The notes under the pieces are model-generated. The model was not told where the DNA came from, searched no databases, and saw only the letters and a program-made list of their open reading frames with translations. This document shows, in pieces, positions 13,652 through 21,576 of a DNA stretch of 32,467 nt. The stretch comes from Thauera sp. (GTDB lineage: Bacteria; Pseudomonadota; Gammaproteobacteria; Burkholderiales; Rhodocyclaceae). The DNA lies in contig DMCZ01000023.1 of NCBI GenBank assembly GCA_003446655.1, positions 14,736 through 47,202 on the forward strand. Reading direction: 5' to 3'. A program made the translations under genes and the position numbers. The stretch's first letter is position 1, and each line of letters begins with the position of its first letter.

Positions 13652-15634
13652 TCAGGCCGACGCGGCGACACGCTGACCCGCACCGGCGGCGGCCTCGCGC
13701 GCCGCGAGCCGGCGGTAGCGACGATCGGCGGCCGCACACAGGCCACCCAGGCCCATCAGGACGCAACCCATCCAGATCCAGCTGATGAAGGGCTTGTAAT
13801 AGAGACTGACGATCCACGCGCCGTCGGGCAACTGCTCGCCGAGCGAAACATAGACGTCGCGGAATACGCCGATGTCGAGCGAGGCCTCGGTCATCGGCAT
13901 CCCCTGCGCACGGTAGAGGCGCTTCTCGGGCGTGAGCGTGTCGAGCACGCGACCGTCGCGGCTCAGCTCGATGATGCCGCGAGCGGCGTCATAGTTGGGG
14001 CCATCGGCATCGACCGCGCCACGGAAGAGGAAGGTGTAACCGGCAAGCTCGGCGCGCTGGCCCTCCTTCATCTTGACGTCCAGGTTCTGGTCCAGGCTGC
14101 CGACCAGGGTGACCCCGATGATGAAGACCCCGACGCCGAGGTGCGCCAGCCACATGCCCCACCACGACGCGGTGATCGAGCGCAGGCGCGAGCCAGCCGA
14201 CGCGCCGGCGCGCTCCTTCAGCCGCCCGACCAGCAGCTGGATGCTCGCCAGCACCACCCAGGCGGCCAGGAAGAGTCCAAGCACGGTGCGCCAGGTGACA
14301 TGATCCACCGCCCACGCGACGGCAAAGCCGATGAGCGCGCTGGCGATGAAGGCCGGCGCGACCTTGCGTGCGGCAGCGACGAGGTCGTCGTCCTTCCACC
14401 GCAGGAAGGGACCGAACATCATCAGCACCACGACCGGCGTCATCAGCGGCACGAACACCGCCTCGAAATACGGCGGGCCGACGGAGATCTTGCCCAGGTT
14501 GAGGGCATCGAGGAACAGGGGGTACAAGGTGCCGAGCAGCACCGAGGCCGAAGCCACGGTGAGCAGCACGTTATTACCCAGCAGCGAGGTCTCGCGCGAC
14601 ACAAAGCTGAAACTGCCGCCACCGGCGAGCCGGGGCGCGCGCAGGGCGTACAGCAGCAGCGAGAAGCCGATGACGATGACCAGCAGCGCGAGGATGTACA
14701 GGCCACGCTTGGGATCGGTGGCGAAGGCGTGAACGCTGGTGATCACCCCTGAGCGCACGAGGAAGGTGCCCAGCAGCGACAGCGAGAACGCGCCGATTGC
14801 CAGCAGCACCGTCCAGCTGCGGAACGCTCCGCGCTTTTCGGTGACGGCCAGCGAGTGGATCAGCGCGGTGCCGAGCAGCCAGGGCATGAAGGAGGCGTTC
14901 TCGACCGGATCCCAGAACCACCAGCCGCCCCAGCCGAGCTCGTAGTAGGCCCATCCCGAGCCGACCGCGATGCCGGCGGTGAGGAACACCCAGGCGACCG
15001 TGGTCCACGGCCGCGACCAGCGCGCCCAGGCGGCATCGAGCCTGCCCGACATCAGCGCCGCGATCGCAAACGCGAACGCGACCGAGAAGCCGACGTAGCC
15101 CATGTACAGCAGCGGCGGATGGATGATCATCCCCGGGTCCTGCAGCAGCGGGTTGAGGTCGCGGCCGTCGGCGACCGCCGGCAGCAGGCGCTCGAAGGGG
15201 TTGGAGGTAACCAGCGTGAACGAGATGAAGCCGGCGCTGACCATGCCGAGCACGCCAAGCACGCGGGCGAGGAAGGCGTCGGGCAGGTGGCGCGAGAACA
15301 CCGTCACCGCCACCGTCCACAGCGACAGCGACATCGCCCACAGCAGCAGCGAGCCCTCGTGGTTGCCCCACACGCCGGTGATCTTGTACATGATCGGCGT
15401 CGCGCTGTGCGAGTTCGACGCCGCGAGCTGGACCGAGAAGTCGCTGGTGACGAAGGCCCAGGTCAGGCACACGTAGCTGAAGACAATGAAGAAGAACTGC
15501 CCCTGCGCCGCGGGGCGGCCGACCGCCATCAGCGCCATGCTGTTGCGGCGCGCGCCTACCAGCGGCACGATTGCCTGCACCAGCGACAGGACCAGGGCGA
15601 GGATGAGCGCGAAATGTCCGAGTTCGGGGATCAT
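13652..15634 (-). CDS. ccmF: Haem lyase subunit CcmF
   Basis: A 660-aa polytopic membrane protein that, with CcmH and CcmI, transfers haem from holo-CcmE to apocytochrome c. WGNHEGSLLLW is at 89-99. The tryptophan-rich periplasmic haem-handling motif WWFWDPVENASFMPWL is at 238-252. Numerous membrane segments follow, with a long periplasmic loop near the C-terminus (about 515-610). Length is close to the 647 residues of E. coli CcmF. The ATG at 15634 lies 4 bp after the ccmE stop, indicating tight coupling. Confidence 0.97.
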   Translation of the reverse strand: MIPELGHFALILALVLSLVQAIVPLVGARRNSMALMAVGRPAAQGQFFFIVFSYVCLTWAFVTSDFSVQLAASNSHSATPIMYKITGVWGNHEGSLLLWAMSLSLWTVAVTVFSRHLPDAFLARVLGVLGMVSAGFISFTLVTSNPFERLLPAVADGRDLNPLLQDPGMIIHPPLLYMGYVGFSVAFAFAIAALMSGRLDAAWARWSRPWTTVAWVFLTAGIAVGSGWAYYELGWGGWWFWDPVENASFMPWLLGTALIHSLAVTEKRGAFRSWTVLLAIGAFSLSLLGTFLVRSGVITSVHAFATDPKRGLYILALLVIVIGFSLLLYALRAPRLAGGGSFSFVSRETSLLGNNVLLTVASASVLLGTLYPLFLDALNLGKISVGPPYFEAVFVPLMTPVVVLMMFGPFLRWKDDDLVAAARKVAPAFIASALIGFAVAWAVDHVTWRTVLGLFLAAWVVLASIQLLVGRLKERAGASAGSRLRSITASWWGMWLAHLGVGVFIIGVTLVGSLDQNLDVKMKEGQRAELAGYTFLFRGAVDADGPNYDAARGIIELSRDGRVLDTLTPEKRLYRAQGMPMTEASLDIGVFRDVYVSLGEQLPDGAWIVSLYYKPFISWIWMGCVLMGLGGLCAAADRRYRRLAAREAAAGAGQRVAASA

Positions 15635-15638
15635 GGTC

Positions 15639-16082
15639 TTACTGGCTCAGCGTGGTCGCAGCTTTCTGTGCCTGCTCGACGGCGTGCGCAGCCTCAGGCG
15701 GCATGTAGTTCTCGTCGTGCTTGGCAAGCACCTCGGTCGCCCGGAAGACGCCGTTCTCGAGCTTGCCCTGCACGACGGCGCCCTTGCCTTCCTTGAACAG
15801 ATCGGGGAGCGTGCCCTTGTAGGTCACGGGAATCACCTTGGCCGTATCGGTGATCGCAAAACGCACGGTGACGCCATCGGGCTCGCGCGCGATCGAGCCC
15901 TCCTCCACCATGCCGCCAACGCGAAAGGTCTTGCCGGTCGGCGCCTTGCCTTCGGCAATCTCGGTAGGCGTGTGGAAGAACACCAGGTTCTGCTGGAAGG
16001 CGCTCAGCACCAGGGCGACGGCGGCAACCAGCAAGGCTACCCCGCCACCCACCAGCATCAGACGCTTGCTACGGGCTTTCAT
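15639..16082 (-). CDS. ccmE: Haem chaperone CcmE
   Basis: A 147-aa periplasmic haem chaperone with one N-terminal membrane anchor (about 8-28) and an OB-fold domain. H122 in LAKHDENYMPPE is the residue that binds haem covalently. Y126 of the HxxxY motif is the axial ligand region. CcmE receives haem from CcmC and delivers it to CcmF. Its ATG overlaps the ccmD stop as ATGA. Confidence 0.97.
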   Translation of the reverse strand: MKARSKRLMLVGGGVALLVAAVALVLSAFQQNLVFFHTPTEIAEGKAPTGKTFRVGGMVEEGSIAREPDGVTVRFAITDTAKVIPVTYKGTLPDLFKEGKGAVVQGKLENGVFRATEVLAKHDENYMPPEAAHAVEQAQKAATTLSQ

Positions 16083-16309
16083 TGTTCCGACTCCATGGCG
16101 GGCGTATAGCCTTCGCCGTTGCGCTTGACCGAATCCTTACCCACCGCCCGCCGCCAGCGCAGCAAGCGTTGAACGGTGTCCTTCCGACGCTGAAACACGA
16201 GCACGAGTTCCAGCGCAATCAATGCAAACGTGAGGCCATAGCTGCCCCACACGTAAAAGGCGGCACCACCCATGTCCCAGAATGCGGACCAGCTTTCCCA
16301 CTGTCCCAT
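16079..16309 (-). CDS. ccmD: Haem exporter accessory protein CcmD
   Basis: A 76-aa single-span membrane protein that helps release holo-CcmE from CcmC and the CcmAB ATPase. It begins MGQWESWSAFWDMGGAAFYVWGSY, has a membrane segment at about 18-40 and continues with a basic helix QRRKDTVQRLLRWRR. The start overlaps the ccmC stop (TGATG) and the end overlaps ccmE (ATGA). The assignment rests on position between ccmC and ccmE plus the typical W-rich N-terminus and length. Confidence 0.93.
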   Translation of the reverse strand: MGQWESWSAFWDMGGAAFYVWGSYGLTFALIALELVLVFQRRKDTVQRLLRWRRAVGKDSVKRNGEGYTPAMESEQ

Positions 16310-17094
16310 CAGGCGCGACCTCCTGCTGCTTGCGAACTTGCTCCGGCGCGCTCGAGTTCGGCGGCAACCCACTCGGTGTGGCGCTCGCGCTCGAGGATCA
16401 TCGGCCGCACCCGCCAGAACACCACCGCCAGGGTGTAGGCCCAGGACGCAAAGGCCATCACCAGCATGCCGGTGAGCATGGTGGCCGCCATCGACGGCGC
16501 CTTGGTCAGGCTCACCGAGGCGCCCTGGTGGAGGGTGTTCCACCACTGCACCGAGAAGTAGATGATCGGCACGTTCACCGCACCCACCAGCGCGATGATC
16601 GCGCCGGCGCGGTCGGCACGGCGCGGGTCCTCGATCGCGCGCGTCAGCGCGATGAAGCCGAAGTAGAGGAACAGAAGCAGCAGCTGCGAGGTCAGGCGCG
16701 CATCCCACACCCAGTAGGCGCCCCAGGTGGGCTTGCCCCACAGTGCGCCGGTCCACAGTGCGACGAAGCAGAACATCGCGCCAGTCGGGGCGAGCGCCTG
16801 GCTCATCACGAAGGACAGCCGGGTATTCATGACCAGGCCGACGGCCGACCAGAAGGCCATTACCAGATAGATGAACATCGACATCCATGCCGCTGGCACG
16901 TGGATGAAGATGACGCGGTACACCTGACCCTGGGTCGCATCGGTCGGCGCGACGAAGAAGCCGAGCCACAACCCTATTGCAGTGAGCAAGATCGCGATGG
17001 CAGCGAACCAGGGAGCGAGACGGCCTGCGAGAGGATAGAAATGCTGCGGCGAGGCAAACCTCAGAAGGCTGCGGCCACGTTCCGGTTTCGTCAT
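16309..17094 (-). CDS. ccmC: Haem transporter / handling protein CcmC
   Basis: A 261-aa polytopic membrane protein of the CcmABC(D) complex that attaches haem to CcmE. H65 in IFIHVPAAWM and H189 in WWNTLHQGAS are the two haem-axial histidines. The tryptophan-rich motif WGKPTWGAYWVWDARLTS occupies about 119-136. The ATG at 17094 gives a length near the family norm (about 245). An upstream TTG at 17154 that overlaps the ccmB stop would add 20 residues. If that TTG is used, ccmB and ccmC are coupled. Confidence 0.95.
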   Translation of the reverse strand: MTKPERGRSLLRFASPQHFYPLAGRLAPWFAAIAILLTAIGLWLGFFVAPTDATQGQVYRVIFIHVPAAWMSMFIYLVMAFWSAVGLVMNTRLSFVMSQALAPTGAMFCFVALWTGALWGKPTWGAYWVWDARLTSQLLLLFLYFGFIALTRAIEDPRRADRAGAIIALVGAVNVPIIYFSVQWWNTLHQGASVSLTKAPSMAATMLTGMLVMAFASWAYTLAVVFWRVRPMILERERHTEWVAAELERAGASSQAAGGRA

Positions 17095-17150
17095 GCTTTG
17101 AAGGTTCGTCTCTCGCTTGGCCACACCGAGGAATCGGCGCGGCAGCAGGG

Positions 17151-17819
17151 TCAATCGGTCGATATTCTCAGTGCCGCAGCGCAGGCCATGGGCGCCAGGG
17201 CCAGCGCCCCTGCAAGACCGCCACCAAGGAGCAGCAGATGCGCAACGGCGCCGGTGCCCGACAGTTCCGCCTCTACCGCCCCGGCACCGAAGATCAGCAC
17301 GGGCACGAACAGCGGCAGCACCAGGAGGGCAAGCAGCATGCCCCCGCCACGCAGGCCCAGCGTCAGCGCCGCACCCACCGCGCCCAGCAGCGCCAGGATC
17401 GGCGTGCCGAGCGCCAAACTTAGTATCAGCACCGGCAGCCCGCCTTGCTCCAGGTCAAGCAGCAAGGCCATGGCCGGGGCGATGGCAATCACCGGCAATC
17501 CGGTGCTGATCCAGAACGCGAGCACCTTGGCCATCACCCACAGCGTTGCCGGCTCCCTGGACAGCAGCAGCTGCTCGAGAGTTCCGTCCGCGTAATCCTG
17601 CGCGAACAGCCGATGCAGCGACAGCAGGCAGGCAAGGAGCGCCGCCACCCACAACACGCCGGGGGCGATCGCGCGCAGCAGGTTGGGTTCCGCACCGACG
17701 CCGAAGGGGAACAGGCAGACCACGATGATGAAGAACGCCAGCGTGACGAGCACGTCGGCGCGACCGCGCCAGGCCAGCAGCAGATCGCGGCGCAGCACGG
17801 CGAGGAAGGTGCTCAGCAT
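17151..17819 (-). CDS. ccmB: Haem exporter permease CcmB
   Basis: A 222-aa membrane subunit that pairs with the CcmA ATPase. It begins MLSTFLAVLRRDLLLAWRGRAD. The CcmB hallmark FAQDYADGTLEQLLLSREP lies at about 72-90, then several membrane segments. Length equals the family norm (about 220). The ATG overlaps the ccmA 3' end by 7 bp. Confidence 0.96.
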   Translation of the reverse strand: MLSTFLAVLRRDLLLAWRGRADVLVTLAFFIIVVCLFPFGVGAEPNLLRAIAPGVLWVAALLACLLSLHRLFAQDYADGTLEQLLLSREPATLWVMAKVLAFWISTGLPVIAIAPAMALLLDLEQGGLPVLILSLALGTPILALLGAVGAALTLGLRGGGMLLALLVLPLFVPVLIFGAGAVEAELSGTGAVAHLLLLGGGLAGALALAPMACAAALRISTD

Positions 17820-18439
17820 GCGAAAGCCCCCACGTCGAGCACTTCAGGCGCGCGGGCGAAGGGCGCGTCCTGGTGGGTGGTCAGCATGACCATGCCCCCT
17901 GCCTCGCAGTGCGCGGACAGGGTGGCAGCGAGATCGGCGACGGCATGCACGTCGAGCGCGGTGAAGGGTTCGTCCAGCACCCACAGCGGGCGACTGGCGG
18001 ACAGGAACAGGCGCGCAAGGCCGACGCGCCGCCGCTGTCCCTGGGACAGCACGCGCGCCGGCAAGTCGAGCTGATTGGCGAGGCCGATGCGCACCAGCGC
18101 GTCGACACAGCGCCGGGCGTCGACCTCGTCGCCGGCCGCGGAACAGGCGAAGCGCAAATTCTCGAGCGGGGTGAGCAAGTCGTTCAGGGCTGGCGCGTGG
18201 CCGAGATACAGCAGCTCACCGTGGAAGGCTTCGCGCTCGCGGCGGATGGCGTGGCCACGCCAGCGGATCTCGCCGGACTCGGGCAGCGCGAGCCCAGTCA
18301 CCAGACGCAGCAGGCTGGTCTTGCCGACGCCATTGGGGCCGGCAACGCGCAAGAGCCCCCCGGCCTGGAGGCGGAAGGCGAGGTCGCGGAAAAGCAGGCG
18401 ATCGCCCTTCAGGCAGGCGAGTTCTTGGACTTCAAGCAT
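17813..18439 (-). CDS. ccmA: Haem exporter ATP-binding protein CcmA
   Basis: A 208-aa ABC ATPase that powers release of holo-CcmE from CcmCD. Walker A is GPNGVGKT (34-41), the signature motif is LSQGQ (131-135) followed by RRRVGLARL, and Walker B is WVLDEP (153-158) with T189 H190 of the H-loop. The ATG at 18439 aligns with the family start (MLEVQELACLKGD). An ATG 13 codons upstream (18478) is possible; neither has a clear ribosome site. It is the first ccm gene, 145 bp after napC. Confidence 0.95.
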   Translation of the reverse strand: MLEVQELACLKGDRLLFRDLAFRLQAGGLLRVAGPNGVGKTSLLRLVTGLALPESGEIRWRGHAIRREREAFHGELLYLGHAPALNDLLTPLENLRFACSAAGDEVDARRCVDALVRIGLANQLDLPARVLSQGQRRRVGLARLFLSASRPLWVLDEPFTALDVHAVADLAATLSAHCEAGGMVMLTTHQDAPFARAPEVLDVGAFAC

Positions 18440-18498
18440 GGGGACGGATTGAACCACAGCCACGGCAGGAAACGCCATCCCGGCGCGGCAACAATGAA

Positions 18499-18542
18499 CC
18501 AGCCCCGCAATTCGCCAACCAAGGTGGCGGGTGCGGGGCTGG
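18499..18542 (-). terminator. Stem-loop between napC and ccmA
   Basis: CCAGCCCCGCA (18499-18509) pairs perfectly with TGCGGGGCTGG (18532-18542). Inside, CGCC-ACC and GGT-GGCG can extend the hairpin. On the minus strand the stem is followed by TTCATTGTTG, a loose T-rich tract. It lies 42 bases after the napC stop and 60 bases before ccmA. It may attenuate transcription from nap into ccm or protect the nap message 3' end. Confidence 0.55.
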
Positions 18543-18584
18543 GTACGGCCACGGCAGCGTGATGAACGCGGCGCGGCGCGCGAC

Positions 18585-19205
18585 TCACTGCTTGTTGACC
18601 GGCGGATGCATTACCTCGGGCGCGACGCTATCACGCTGGACACCGATGTCCTGGTCGACTGGCGGCAGCGAGTGCGCGATGCCCTTGTGGCAGTCGATGC
18701 AGGTCTTGCCCTCGGCGAAGCCAGCCTGGTGCATCTGGTTGGAGCGACGCCCCTGGACCGAGTAGTCGAAGTACTCGTAGTTGTGGCAGTTGCGGCACTC
18801 CTGCGAGTTGTTCGCCTTCATGCGGTTCCACTCGTTCTGCGCCAGGCGCAGGCGTTCCGCGGCGAACTTCTCCGGCGTGCTGATGGTGCCCATCACCTTG
18901 CCGTACAACTCACGCGAGGCCTTGATCTTGCGGATCATCTTGGGCCCCCACTCCTTGGGCACGTGGCAGTCCGGGCAGGTCGCGCGGACGCCGGTGCGGT
19001 TCTGGTAGTGGATGGTGTTGCGATATTCCTTGAAGACGTTTTCCTCCATCTCGTGGCAGGAAATGCAGAACTTCTCGGTGTTGGTCATTTCCAGGGCCCA
19101 GTTGAAGCCACCCCAGAAGATCACGCCCAAGGCGAAGAGCAGCACGATGGCGCCCCAGCCTGCACCGCGGATGCGCTGCATCAGGCTCTTGTTGTTGTCG
19201 GTCAT
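18585..19205 (-). CDS. napC: Membrane tetrahaem cytochrome c NapC
   Basis: A 206-aa NapC/NirT-family quinol dehydrogenase that passes electrons from the quinol pool to NapB/NapA. One N-terminal membrane anchor (about 17-37) is followed by four haem-binding motifs: C47ISCH, C77PDCH, C137RNCH and C169IDCH. These need the ccm system encoded just downstream. The ribosome site GGGGAAAG precedes the ATG at 19205. It is the last gene of the nap operon, 23 bp after napB. Confidence 0.97.
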   Translation of the reverse strand: MTDNNKSLMQRIRGAGWGAIVLLFALGVIFWGGFNWALEMTNTEKFCISCHEMEENVFKEYRNTIHYQNRTGVRATCPDCHVPKEWGPKMIRKIKASRELYGKVMGTISTPEKFAAERLRLAQNEWNRMKANNSQECRNCHNYEYFDYSVQGRRSNQMHQAGFAEGKTCIDCHKGIAHSLPPVDQDIGVQRDSVAPEVMHPPVNKQ

Positions 19206-19228
19206 GACTTTCCCCGTCTATCGATGCT

Positions 19229-19681
19229 TCAGCGCAGCCCTTCCGCACGCTGGAACTTGTTGGCGACCAGCGGCTTGGCGTCGGTCTGCGGCACGTGGCA
19301 CTGCATGCAGAAGTAGCGGCGCGGCGAGATGTTCGAGAGTTCGCCGCCGTCGCGATCCTTGAAGTGGGTCAGGCTGACCTTGGTGGCGCCGGACTCCTTG
19401 TATCGGCTCCAGGCGTGGCAGTCCATGCACTTGTTGAAGTTCATGGTGACCTCATAGCCCTCGACCTTGTGCGGGATCAGCGGCGGCTGCTGCACGTAGT
19501 CGCGCTCGAGCGGTGCCTGGTCAGGAATCGGCTTGTAGTTGCCGACCTGCAGCTCCTGCTCGGCGACGTCGGCGCCACGGATACTCTTGACGGCCTGCGC
19601 CATCGCCGACGGCGGCACCACGGCGCTGAAGCCGACGGCGGCGACGAGCGCGAGCACCAGATTTCGGGTTTGTTTTTTCAT
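19229..19681 (-). CDS. napB: Periplasmic dihaem cytochrome c NapB
   Basis: A 150-aa electron-transfer subunit of periplasmic nitrate reductase. A Sec signal peptide ends at about A28 (VVPPSAMA/QA). Two haem motifs are C85MDCH and C125MQCH, with likely axial histidines at H71 and H106. AGGAG lies about 8 bases upstream of the ATG at 19681, which overlaps the napH stop as ATGA. Length matches E. coli NapB (149). Confidence 0.97.
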   Translation of the reverse strand: MKKQTRNLVLALVAAVGFSAVVPPSAMAQAVKSIRGADVAEQELQVGNYKPIPDQAPLERDYVQQPPLIPHKVEGYEVTMNFNKCMDCHAWSRYKESGATKVSLTHFKDRDGGELSNISPRRYFCMQCHVPQTDAKPLVANKFQRAEGLR

Positions 19682-20613
19682 GACTCGCTCCTGTTGAATC
19701 GGGTCGTAATACGGAAGACGTCCTTGCCGCACACATCCACACAACGTCCGCAGGTGGTGCAGTCGGCATCCAGAATGAGGGGATGGTCCTGCCCCACGCC
19801 CTTGAGCGCGGGACGGATGACCTGGGGTTCGGGGCACACGGCGAAGCAGTCCATGCAGTCGTTGCAGGCGCTGCGCCTGTCCGCCGAGACCTTGACCAGC
19901 GACTTGCGCCCGAGCAGCGCGTAGAAGGCGCCCTGCGGGCACAGGTGGCCGCACCAGCCGCGGGGCGCGATCAGCAGGTCGTAGAAGAAGATGCCGCCGA
20001 CGATGCCCCAGGCCAGGCCGAAGCCGAAGATCAGCCCGCGGTGGAACATCGACACCGGGTTCACCCACTCCCACGCCAGCGAGCCGGTCACGGCCGCGAT
20101 CACCAGCACGAAGCCGAGCAGCCAGTAACGCGTATTGGCTGACGGTGCCTTGCCGCCCTTGAGCCCGAGCCGGCGGCGCAGCCAGGCCGCGGCGTCGGTG
20201 ACGATATTCACCGGGCACACCCACGAGCAGAACAGCCGCCCACCGAAGAGCAGGTAGAACGCCAGCACGATGCCGCCGCCCAGCAGTGCCTCCTGATACG
20301 GCCACTGACCGGCCGCAAGCTGCTGGGCGATCAGGAAGGGGTCGGTCAGCGGCAGCACGCCGAGCGTGAGGCTGGACGCCAGGTTGCCCTTGACGATCCA
20401 CCACCCCAGCCAGGGGCCGACGAGGAACAGCGCCAGGATGCCCAGCTGAGACACCCGACGCAGCAGGAGCCACTTGTGCGCCCGCAGCCACCCCTTGACC
20501 TCCACGGCCTCGCGGCCCGGCCGTGCGACCACGCCGCGCATTGCCGCGCCGCGGATGCTGTTCGGCGGCACCTTGCGCTCCGGCACGCCGCCGGCAGTCG
20601 TCTGCGCGCTCAT
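19678..20613 (-). CDS. napH: Quinol dehydrogenase ferredoxin subunit NapH
   Basis: A 311-aa inner-membrane iron-sulfur protein that with NapG forms an alternative quinol-oxidising route to nitrate reductase. Membrane segments are at about 54-75, 110-128, 163-180 and 193-213. Two cytoplasmic CxxxCP motifs (C129/C133 and C221/C225) and two ferredoxin-type [4Fe-4S] clusters (C250, C253, C256, C260 and C285, C288, C291, C295) are all present. The ATG at 20613 overlaps the napG stop (ATGA). A GTG three codons upstream (20622) is an alternative. Confidence 0.96.
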   Translation of the reverse strand: MSAQTTAGGVPERKVPPNSIRGAAMRGVVARPGREAVEVKGWLRAHKWLLLRRVSQLGILALFLVGPWLGWWIVKGNLASSLTLGVLPLTDPFLIAQQLAAGQWPYQEALLGGGIVLAFYLLFGGRLFCSWVCPVNIVTDAAAWLRRRLGLKGGKAPSANTRYWLLGFVLVIAAVTGSLAWEWVNPVSMFHRGLIFGFGLAWGIVGGIFFYDLLIAPRGWCGHLCPQGAFYALLGRKSLVKVSADRRSACNDCMDCFAVCPEPQVIRPALKGVGQDHPLILDADCTTCGRCVDVCGKDVFRITTRFNRSES

Positions 20614-21506
20614 GGTTTCCACCCCGAATCAAGACCGCCACCGGACGGCTGCGCCGGAGCGTAATCAGGCACCTGAGCAGGCACCTGCGGACCCTCACCC
20701 GGTTTGACGCGGGTGTCGCCGTAGGCCTTGTCTTCGAGACCACGCACGGGCAGTTCGACCTGATCGCCGATCAGCGACTGGCCGGCCGCTTCCTTCTCTT
20801 CCCAGCCGCGCAGGTAGTGCTCGGCCTTCGAGCCCTGCGCGAGCTTGATCGGCAGCACCTTGATCGCCGACTCGCCGGGCAGCACGCAGGCCTTCTCGCA
20901 CTTGCCGCAGCCGGTGCAGTACTCGGAATGCACGGTCGGCAGCAACATCGCGTGACGGTCGGAGCGCGGGTTGTGCATGCGCTCGAGCGTGATCGCCTTG
21001 TCGATGACGGGGCACACGCGGTAGCACACGTCGCAGCGCAGGCCGAGGAAGTTGAGGCAGTTCTCCTGGTCGATGAGCACCGCCAGCCCCATCTTCGCCT
21101 TGCCGATGTCGGTGAGCGAACGATCGAGCGCACCGGTCGGACAGGCGACCACGCAGGGGATGTCCTCGCACATCTCGCAGGGGATGCCGCGCGCCTCGAA
21201 ATAAGGCGTGCCTGTCGCCACGTTGTCGCCGAGCTCGGCCAGCTTCAGGGTGTTGTAGGGGCAGTCGCGCACGCACAGACCACAGCGCACGCAAGCCGCG
21301 AGGAAGTCGTCTTCGGGGAGAGCGCCGGGCGGACGGATGGCAGTGGCCGGCAGCGCCGACGCCTGCTTGGCGTACATCCCGGCACCGAGGGCGAGCAGGC
21401 CGGCGCCGCCGGCGACGCCCGCCGCGTCCTTGAGGAAGCGGCGGCGCGTCGACGGTGCGCTGGCTGCAGCACGTCCGGTTGGTTGTACCTTGTCGTTCAT
21501 GGTCAT
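20610..21506 (-). CDS. napG: Ferredoxin-type protein NapG
   Basis: A 298-aa periplasmic ferredoxin exported by Tat. The twin-arginine signal STRRRFLKDAAG is at 19-30. Four [4Fe-4S] motifs are visible: C72/C75/C78/C82, C110/C113/C118/C122, C150/C158/C161/C165 and C197/C200/C203/C207. It accepts electrons from NapH. Two ATGs (21506 and 21500) are possible. A strong hairpin abuts the first and no clear Shine-Dalgarno is seen. The C-terminal 25 residues are Pro/Gly-rich. Confidence 0.95.
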   Translation of the reverse strand: MTMNDKVQPTGRAAASAPSTRRRFLKDAAGVAGGAGLLALGAGMYAKQASALPATAIRPPGALPEDDFLAACVRCGLCVRDCPYNTLKLAELGDNVATGTPYFEARGIPCEMCEDIPCVVACPTGALDRSLTDIGKAKMGLAVLIDQENCLNFLGLRCDVCYRVCPVIDKAITLERMHNPRSDRHAMLLPTVHSEYCTGCGKCEKACVLPGESAIKVLPIKLAQGSKAEHYLRGWEEKEAAGQSLIGDQVELPVRGLEDKAYGDTRVKPGEGPQVPAQVPDYAPAQPSGGGLDSGWKP

Positions 21507-21559
21507 CGCGAACCCGCGCCCGCGTCCGTCCCCCCGGTCGGCGGGGTGCGGGGTTCGCG
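21507..21559 (-). promoter_or_regulatory. Hairpin covering the napG ribosome-binding region
   Basis: On the minus strand the arm at 21548-21559 (CGCGAACCCCGC) pairs with 21507-21517 (GCGGGTTCGCG) with one bulged base. Additional CCCGC/GCGGG pairing is possible inside the loop. The 3' arm ends immediately before the napG ATG at 21506. The structure fills most of the 70-bp napA-napG gap and may tune napG translation or protect the upstream napFDA message. Confidence 0.5.
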
Positions 21560-21576
21560 CCTCCTGTCGTTACGCC

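Noticed and set aside
16310..16969. Minus-strand frame upstream of ccmD that would extend it to about 296 residues
   Set aside because: The extra part overlaps ccmC in another frame and has no family features; the ATG at 16309 gives the normal CcmD length and overlaps the ccmC stop.
19682..20743. Minus-strand frame extending napB upstream to about 504 residues
   Set aside because: It overlaps napH in another frame. NapB has a proper signal peptide and ribosome site at 19681.
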